From an uncultured bacterium (GTDB lineage Bacteria > Bacillota > Clostridia > Oscillospirales > Oscillospiraceae): 41,101 nt of DNA. Location: the NCBI GenBank assembly GCA_946548895.1, contig CAMNQF010000032.1:1-41101 (forward strand). The letters run 5' to 3'. This document shows, in pieces, positions 29,650 to 41,101 of this stretch. Both the position numbers and the translations under genes were made by a program. The notes under the pieces are model-generated. The model was not told the DNA's origin. It searched no databases and saw only the letters and a program-made list of their open reading frames with translations. The stretch's first letter is position 1. Each line of letters starts with the position of its first letter.

Positions 29650-29666
29650 CGGCGGGCAGGACCGGA

Positions 29667-31367
29667 TCAACCCAGGCCCTGGCCCTCTGTCACGGCCTCC
29701 GGGGTGTTGGCGTAGTCCCACTGGTGGTTGGTGTCCGCCATCCGGTCGCTGGTGATGTTGAAATACCGCCACTGCCCATAGCGGCCGCCCAGCTGCTCCC
29801 GGCCGTTGGCATCCCAGGTCACGTCCACGCAGTACCAGGCCCCGTCCAGCCGCACCATGTTCCAGGCGTGGTCCCCGTCGTTCTCGAAGGCCGCGCCCAC
29901 CACGGTGATGCACTCCACTCCGGCCAGGTCGCACAGCAGCTGAAAACTGGCGGCGTAGCCCAGGCACACCGCCATGCGGTCCACCAGCCCGCCGTAGGGC
30001 TCGTAGGCGGACCGGGGGGTCTGGGCCATGATGTCCTGATGCCGCCAGTCATAGTCCACGTTGTCCACCAGCCACCGATAGATGGCCGTCTCCTTCTCCA
30101 GATCGCTCATGCCGTCTGTCAGGACCTCGTTCAGTACCCGCTCCGCGCTGTCATAGACGGCCCGGTCGTACTCGGACAGGACGGAGGGGTCTCCCTGGTC
30201 CCAGGCGGCACGGATGGCGGAGGTGTCGTAGACGCTCATATCCTCCTCGTTGGGGGGATTGAATTCCACCCGGTTCGGGTAGGCGGGGTCGGGGGTGGGG
30301 GCGGGCTTGGACTCCATGTGCCGCCGCATGGTGGAAAAGCTGCTGCCGACGCCGGTGATGCTGCCCACCCAGCTCGCGCGCACAACAGGATCGCCGCAGA
30401 CCAGCAGGACAATATAGCCTTCGCTCCAGGCGGCGATGGCGTCGTGCAGCAGCTCCTTCTGAGCGGGAAAGCGGGCATAGTCCTCCTCCCGGGCGTCCAG
30501 ATAGACGTTTAATCCGTTTTCAATGGCATCCAAGGCTGTCTTCAGGTCGGCATCCATGCGCAGGATGGCAAGCTCAAAAACGTTGCCGTCCGTCCCCCGG
30601 GCCACGGCGGCGTCCGTCCAGGGATAGCCCGCCAGGCCGTACTCCTCCTCCACGATGGCCTTCAGACGGTCCGGGTCGCCGCCGTCCACCCGCTCCAGGC
30701 CGGAGATGTCCTCCCCCGCCTGCCCAAGGAGCTCCAGGTACCGCTCCAGCACCCCGGCGGCGTCCGTGACGGGCTCCGGCGTGGGGGCGGGCTCTTCTCC
30801 GCCCAGGCCCTGCGCGAAGGCCGCCGCCGCGTCTCCGGCCTTAGGGCAGATGAACAGGCCCACGTACGCGCCGGACTGCCGGATCTCCCCGTCGGCCGCC
30901 AGCTTGGCCTGGTCCGGGGCGTAGCCGGCGAAATCTCCCTCCCGGGCGGTGAGATAGCCTTTCAGCGTATCGGCGGCGCGGGCGGCGGCGTCCTCGTCCG
31001 CCATGCGCAGCACGGCGATCTCAAAGGAGGACGCCCCGGTGGCGCGGAGCACCGCCGCGTCCTCCCAGGGGTCTTGGAGGCCGTAAGCGTTTTCTATGTA
31101 GGCGGACAGCCACTCGCCGTCCCCGCTGGTGTCATGGCGCTCCAGATTTTCCAAATCCCCGCCGCCGGAAGCCCCACAGGCCAGGCTGGCCAGCCCGCTG
31201 GCGGATTGGGTTTCGCCGCTGGGGGAGACGGCGGCGGACGGGTCCGCGGGGGCGGACGGCGCCCCGGTCCCGGACGGGGCGGAGGAGGGAACCTCGCCGC
31301 TCCGGCAGGCGGGCAGAAGGGACAGCAGCAATGCGGCGGACAGCAGTACGGCAATGGTTCGTTTCAT
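29667..31367 (-). CDS. Lipoprotein with two DUF4358-like domains and a transglutaminase-like domain
   Basis: This 566-residue protein has a lipoprotein signal: hydrophobic residues 6-18 then LLPACRSG, so Cys21 is the lipid anchor. A Ser/Pro/Ala linker follows. Two related domains of about 115 residues (about 70-180 and 200-320) each contain DPWEDAAVLRA- or YPWTDAAVARG-like and FEIAVLRM/FELAILRM stretches, which I read as DUF4358-type. The C-terminal domain (about 430-540) is transglutaminase-like: AVCLGYAASFQLLC with the catalytic Cys, DHAWNMVRLDGAWYCVDVTWD with His and Asp. Probably an extracytoplasmic cell-wall or peptide-modifying enzyme. The start at 31367 has AAGGAG upstream. Confidence 0.85.
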   Translation of the reverse strand: MKRTIAVLLSAALLLSLLPACRSGEVPSSAPSGTGAPSAPADPSAAVSPSGETQSASGLASLACGASGGGDLENLERHDTSGDGEWLSAYIENAYGLQDPWEDAAVLRATGASSFEIAVLRMADEDAAARAADTLKGYLTAREGDFAGYAPDQAKLAADGEIRQSGAYVGLFICPKAGDAAAAFAQGLGGEEPAPTPEPVTDAAGVLERYLELLGQAGEDISGLERVDGGDPDRLKAIVEEEYGLAGYPWTDAAVARGTDGNVFELAILRMDADLKTALDAIENGLNVYLDAREEDYARFPAQKELLHDAIAAWSEGYIVLLVCGDPVVRASWVGSITGVGSSFSTMRRHMESKPAPTPDPAYPNRVEFNPPNEEDMSVYDTSAIRAAWDQGDPSVLSEYDRAVYDSAERVLNEVLTDGMSDLEKETAIYRWLVDNVDYDWRHQDIMAQTPRSAYEPYGGLVDRMAVCLGYAASFQLLCDLAGVECITVVGAAFENDGDHAWNMVRLDGAWYCVDVTWDANGREQLGGRYGQWRYFNITSDRMADTNHQWDYANTPEAVTEGQGLG

Positions 31368-31384
31368 AGGGGATGCTCCTTCTC

Positions 31385-31420
31385 CAAAAAATGCCCGCCT
31401 GCCGAACGGCAGGCGGGCAC
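31385..31420 (-). terminator. Terminator between ireB and lipoprotein genes
   Basis: TGCCCGCCTGCCG pairs with its inverse across 31392-31419 and on the minus strand runs into TTTTTT. It would stop most ireB transcripts before the lipoprotein gene. Confidence 0.85.
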
Positions 31421-31423
31421 GGG

Positions 31424-31678
31424 TCAACTCTCATGCAGGTAGCTCTTCAGCAGCACCTGGAGCAGCTCGTCCCGGTCCAGCTGGCGGATCAGGGTGCGGG
31501 CGTTGTTGTGGTTGGTGATATAAGTGGGGTCCTCGCTGAGAATGTACCCCACAATCTGATTGATGGGGTTATAGCCCTTCTCCCGCAGGGAATTGTAGAC
31601 GGAGGACAGGATGGCCTTGATCTCCTCGTCCTTGTTCAGGTTGACGCTGAATTTGCGCGTGTAGTCCATGTCGCTCAA
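31424..31678 (-). CDS. ireB: IreB family regulatory phosphoprotein
   Basis: This 84-residue protein is of the IreB (UPF0297) family, a substrate of the PASTA Ser/Thr kinase that tunes cell-wall stress and cephalosporin tolerance in Enterococcus. Seen: [41 protein letters not shown] and [19 protein letters not shown], a nearly unbroken family signature. I take a TTG start at 31678, as AAGGGGG lies eight bases before it. The in-frame ATG at 31669 is 17 bases from that site and the GTG at 31687 lies on it. The kinase gene itself is not in the window. It has its own promoter. Confidence 0.93.
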   Translation of the reverse strand: MSDMDYTRKFSVNLNKDEEIKAILSSVYNSLREKGYNPINQIVGYILSEDPTYITNHNNARTLIRQLDRDELLQVLLKSYLHES

Positions 31679-31708
31679 TGGGCCCACCCCCTTCTCTTTG
31701 ATACTGCT

Positions 31709-31737
31709 ATTTTAGCCCAGCCGAAGCGAAAAGTAAA
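31709..31737 (-). promoter_or_regulatory. Promoter of ireB
   Basis: On the minus strand TTTACT (31732-31737) and TAAAAT (31709-31714) are 17 bases apart, about 30 bases before the TTG start. Confidence 0.7.
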
Positions 31738-31744
31738 GAGGAAA

Positions 31745-31791
31745 ACAAAAAATTAATATATCCAGCCGCCCGGCGGGGCCGGACGGCTGGA
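31745..31791 (-). terminator. Terminator of the NlpC/P60 gene
   Basis: On the minus strand CCAGCCGTCCGG pairs with CCGGGCGGCTGG across a short GC loop and is followed by ATATATTAATTTTTT. Confidence 0.8.
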
Positions 31792-31809
31792 AGAATTTGC
31801 CTTATGTAA

Positions 31810-32739
31810 TCAGCCGATGCGCTTGGCGCCCACGATATAGGGGGCGTAATAGCCGTAAATGCTGTCGTACTGCACCCGGTAGGAGGTGGTGGAGGCGTGG
31901 ATGAACTGGCCGTCCCCGGCGTACATCCCCACGTGGGTGGTGGGCAGGGTGCCGCCGGAGCTGTCGAAGCGGCGGTCAAAGAAGAAGATCAGGTCGCCGG
32001 GCTGGAGCTCGTCCATGGAGACGAACCAGCCGCTCTTATAGTACTGGCTGGAGGAGCCCCGGGCGATGGGGTGGCCCAGCTGCTGGTAGATGTAGTACAT
32101 CAGGCCGGAGCAGTCGAAGGAGCTGGGGCCCTTGCCGCCGGAGACGTACCGGCAGCCCAGCAGGGAGCGGGCCATGTCGGCGGCGGCGGCGCCCAGGGCG
32201 CTGGACGCCTGGTAGTCGGCGTCCACCAGGGTGACGTACTCGGCGGATATGTAACCGGCGGAGATTTTGTACCAGCCGCCCTCCAGCTCCTCCTCAATGT
32301 CCACCAGGGAGCCCCGGCGGAGGGAGGAGACCTTCTCAAAGTCGGTGCCCGGGCCGGAACGGACGTTGAGCACGTCGGCGGTGATGAGGCCCCGCTGCTG
32401 CTGGGGCTCCTCAGGCTCCTCGGACTGGGGGGCGGGCTCGTCCTCCAGGACGGTGCCGTCCTCCAGGGTGACTTGCAGCCACTCGCCGGACATATAGCCC
32501 GTGTTCCCGCCATAGACCACCTTGTACCAGCCGTTGCCCGCGTCCTCCTCCACCGTGACCTCGGCACCCTTGGGGGCCATGTCAATGGTGTCGGAGTCGG
32601 TGCCGGCCGCGCTGCGCAGCCGCAGGGAGTCGGCGGTGACGGTGGCGCTGCCAATGGAGGCAAACGCGACGCCGGTGCACATGGTGAGGATGAGCCCGGC
32701 GGCGGTCAGCGTCTTGACCGCCTTGACTTTGAAATTCAT
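31810..32739 (-). CDS. Secreted NlpC/P60 peptidoglycan hydrolase with two SH3 domains
   Basis: This 309-residue protein has a signal peptide (1-28, ending GVAFAS). Two bacterial SH3 domains follow (about 33-95: LRLRSAAGTDSDTIDMAPKG, WYKVVYGGNTGYMSGEWL; and about 118-175: LNVRSGPGTDFEKVSSLRRG, WYKISAGYISAEYV), joined by a Glu/Pro/Gln linker. The C-terminal NlpC/P60 domain (about 185-309) has the Cys in FDCSGLMYYIYQQLG, the His in TTHVGMYAGDG and a polar residue after FIHAST. Such enzymes cut D-Glu to diamino-acid bonds in peptidoglycan stems outside the cell. The start at 32739 has GGAGG upstream. It is 42 bases after the preceding small gene and probably shares its promoter. Confidence 0.93.
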   Translation of the reverse strand: MNFKVKAVKTLTAAGLILTMCTGVAFASIGSATVTADSLRLRSAAGTDSDTIDMAPKGAEVTVEEDAGNGWYKVVYGGNTGYMSGEWLQVTLEDGTVLEDEPAPQSEEPEEPQQQRGLITADVLNVRSGPGTDFEKVSSLRRGSLVDIEEELEGGWYKISAGYISAEYVTLVDADYQASSALGAAAADMARSLLGCRYVSGGKGPSSFDCSGLMYYIYQQLGHPIARGSSSQYYKSGWFVSMDELQPGDLIFFFDRRFDSSGGTLPTTHVGMYAGDGQFIHASTTSYRVQYDSIYGYYAPYIVGAKRIG

Positions 32740-32781
32740 TGGAATGACCTCCATTTATTTTATCTTTGGTAAAGGGGCCGC

Positions 32782-33072
32782 TTACTTGCCGGCCAGGGCG
32801 CGCATCAGCCAGATAGAGCCCATGTCAATGGCGGAGAACAGGTCGGGCAGGTCGCTCTTTTTCACCACCCGGTCCCGGCTCTTCAGGTCGGGGTCGGTGA
32901 GCTGGAGCTGAAGGTGTACCTTGTTGGCCAGATCAAGGGAGCCGTCCTTCTCAGTGCTCATCACCTGGATCATGACGATGTATTTGTCGGCCATGGAGCC
33001 GTAGTAGATCAGGTTGTCCTTCCGCCGCAGCGGGTGGCCCTTGTAGGTCAGAACAGTGGATTTTTCAGCCAT
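32782..33072 (-). CDS. Conserved clostridial hypothetical protein
   Basis: This 96-residue soluble protein starts MAEKSTVLTYKGHPLRRKDN; AAGGAGG is seven bases ahead. It then has LIYYGSMADKYIVMIQVM, which looks like a beta hairpin, and VHLQLQLTDPDLKSRDRVVKK with a C-terminal helix, DLPDLFSAIDMGSIWLMRAL. The pattern is that of a small alpha/beta protein found in many Clostridia, with no known role to me. It is the first gene of a unit with the NlpC/P60 hydrolase, so a link to the cell envelope is possible. Its leader carries an array of TTGTAAC repeats. Confidence 0.7.
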   Translation of the reverse strand: MAEKSTVLTYKGHPLRRKDNLIYYGSMADKYIVMIQVMSTEKDGSLDLANKVHLQLQLTDPDLKSRDRVVKKSDLPDLFSAIDMGSIWLMRALAGK

Positions 33073-33090
33073 GGGCGCCTCCTTAAGAAA

Positions 33091-33154
33091 TTGTAACAGT
33101 TTGTAACTGGTTTGTAACTATTGCTATTGTAACCCCGGAAGCGCCCCTTGTCAA
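33091..33154 (-). promoter_or_regulatory. Promoter with phased TTGTAAC repeats
   Basis: On the minus strand TTGACA (33149-33154) and TACAAT (33126-33131) are 17 bases apart. Four copies of TTGTAAC (+ strand) begin at 33091, 33101, 33112 and 33127, steps of 10, 11 and 15 bases. The last overlaps the -10 and the others lie in the first transcribed bases. They look like sites for a regulator stacked on one face of the helix. Confidence 0.75.
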
Positions 33155-33183
33155 CAGGATAATGGATAAAATTTTCTGGAAAT

Positions 33184-33229
33184 TCAAAAACCTGCCGGAC
33201 TCGCCGGAAAACGGCAGAGCAGGCAGGTT
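33184..33229 (-). terminator. Terminator of the DUF1294 gene
   Basis: On the minus strand AACCTGCC pairs with GGCAGGTT over a 28-base inner region with its own GCCG/CGGC pairing, followed by TTTGAATTT. Confidence 0.65.
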
Positions 33230-33236
33230 CGGGCGC

Positions 33237-33515
33237 TCAGGGGCGCAGGGCGGCCCAGGCCAGCAGGGCGGCGTGGGCCAGCAGCGCCAGGGGGACCAGG
33301 GCGGGAAACGGGGGTTTGCGGGTTTTATGGTGGAAGACGGCCATGCCCAGGGCCGCCCCGGCGGAGCCGCCCAGCAGGGCGCAGCCCAGCAGCGCCGCCT
33401 CGGGGACGCGGCGGCGGTGGGTTTTGGCCAGCAGCTTGTCCCAGCCGAACAGGGCGAAAGCCAGGGCGCCGGCGGCGCCCTGCCAGACGAGCAGCAGGCG
33501 GACAGTCTCTCTCAT
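33237..33515 (-). CDS. DUF1294 membrane protein
   Basis: This 92-residue protein has two to three membrane spans. It shows the DUF1294 signature: ALFGWDKLLAKTHRRRVPEAAL followed by LLGGSAGAALGMAVFHHKTRKPPF, with the K-x-R/W-R-V-P-E and H-H-K-T motifs. The family is widespread and its role unknown; some members are fused to cold-shock domains, which this one lacks. The start at 33515 has AAAGGAG upstream. It is 36 bases after the preceding small membrane gene and may be co-transcribed with it. Confidence 0.88.
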   Translation of the reverse strand: MRETVRLLLVWQGAAGALAFALFGWDKLLAKTHRRRVPEAALLGCALLGGSAGAALGMAVFHHKTRKPPFPALVPLALLAHAALLAWAALRP

Positions 33516-33551
33516 GGGCGGCTCCTTTCTATCCTATATTATAATGTGAGC

Positions 33552-33881
33552 TCACTGCCGCCGGAGCTTTACGGCAAATTCCAGGAAGGCTAAGGCGTTT
33601 CCCAGTAGCAGGACAACAAAGAACGGCGTGGGGTGGCACCTGCTGAAGGGCGAACACTTTTTTCCTTTGGGCAGTTTGCCATGAAAATAGGCGGCAATCC
33701 CCGCGCACACCGTGGCGGGCAGCAGGGCGAACGGGAGCGTGGCGGAGAAGCCGGGGACCTTAAGGGCCGTGCCCAGCGCCGCCAGCGCAAGCAGCAGGGC
33801 GGTATTTTGCCAAAGCTCGTATGTCTCGTACTTTCTCAAGCCCTCCACCCCACTCACCCTGTCCTCAAAACGGAAGTACAT
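33552..33881 (-). CDS. Small membrane protein, start uncertain
   Basis: This protein has up to 109 residues and three hydrophobic spans ([57 protein letters not shown]) with a basic loop, [18 protein letters not shown]. No family is recognised. The ATG at 33881 has no ribosome site; GTG or TTG codons around 33835-33855, near GGTGGAGG, may be the real start. It reads away from the rpoB promoter, and its start region lies only about 30 bases from it. Confidence 0.55.
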   Translation of the reverse strand: MYFRFEDRVSGVEGLRKYETYELWQNTALLLALAALGTALKVPGFSATLPFALLPATVCAGIAAYFHGKLPKGKKCSPFSRCHPTPFFVVLLLGNALAFLEFAVKLRRQ

Positions 33882-33912
33882 ACAAAAAAACGCCCTGCCG
33901 CCAAAATTTCTC

Positions 33913-33941
33913 TTGACGCGGGACGGCAATTATGGTATTAT
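33913..33941 (+). promoter_or_regulatory. Promoter of rpoB-rpoC, with a 175-base leader
   Basis: TTGACG (33913-33918) and TATTAT (33936-33941) are 17 bases apart, with TGG before the -10. The leader from about 33948 to 34122 holds a GC-rich stretch (34052-34092) able to fold. It also holds an ATG at 34043 behind AGAGGG in a different frame from rpoB, a possible leader peptide. No ribosomal protein gene precedes it. Confidence 0.8.
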
Positions 33942-34122
33942 AAACTGCTTTTATACACAGGTGGACATAAAAAAGCCCTTCCCACCCGGTACTGCGAGTA
34001 TAGCAGATTTGCACAAAGAACGCAAGAGGGAATTTCGAGAACATGACAACCGCCCCGGGCGTATCGCGGCCGGCATCGCCCCGCGGCCCGGAAAATTTGA
34101 CGAAGTGGAGCGTGAACAGCAT

Positions 34123-37875
<3,753 letters not shown>

Positions 37876-37892
37876 GAGGGGAGGGTGAGACA

Positions 37893-41101
<3,209 letters not shown>

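Overview
The window looks like a chromosomal segment of a GC-rich, spore-forming gut Clostridium, probably Oscillospirales (Flavonifractor/Pseudoflavonifractor/Lawsonibacter type). This rests on the spoVAD-spoVAE pair, IreB, YerC/TrpR-like and Hsp33 proteins, an SLH-anchored surface protein, clostridial-style sigma-A promoters and rpoB-rpoC. The genus is inference.

Bases 1-6700 are a decayed accessory island, lower in GC and full of broken genes. It holds a small XRE regulator, a RelB-type antitoxin whose toxin partner is dead, and an aberrant tRNA-Arg(CCT) next to a tRNA-like remnant, a likely integration site. An IS5-family insertion sequence, a tyrosine integrase in pieces, and a row of phage-like structural genes (Cys-rich proteins, one doubly frameshifted) follow. 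A regulatory module comes next: an XRE repressor and small minus-strand genes whose promoters each carry the same 16-bp palindrome, TACGG-N6-CCGTA, between the -35 and -10 boxes.

Bases 6800-7830 are a minus-strand tRNA operon (Gly-Arg-His-Gln-Lys) with a good promoter, a terminator and unusually long, structured, repeated spacers.

From 7860 onward the DNA is mostly core genome: pyrB with a PyrI-type zinc tail; a DnaQ-like exonuclease; an amylosucrase-like GH13 enzyme; an HPr without the usual regulatory serine; spoVAD-spoVAE behind a sigma-G-like promoter but without spoVAC; a zinc-ribbon protein; an acyl-ACP thioesterase; a rhomboid-like membrane protein; a secreted 5'-nucleotidase; and a 1540-residue SLH surface protein. 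These are followed by purA, a yerC-methyltransferase-hslO cluster, a fapA-response regulator operon, a transglutaminase-like lipoprotein, ireB, a secreted NlpC/P60 hydrolase and small membrane proteins. The window ends in rpoB and a truncated rpoC, transcribed from their own promoter rather than from an rplJL operon.

I see no CRISPR array, rRNA gene or complete prophage, and no clearly new multi-gene system. The most interesting signals are the operator-in-spacer regulon (5813-6157), the tRNA-operon spacer repeats (7048-7639), the phage-like Cys-rich cassette (3643-4948), the inverted repeat covering the purA promoter, and the phased TTGTAAC array at 33091-33133.
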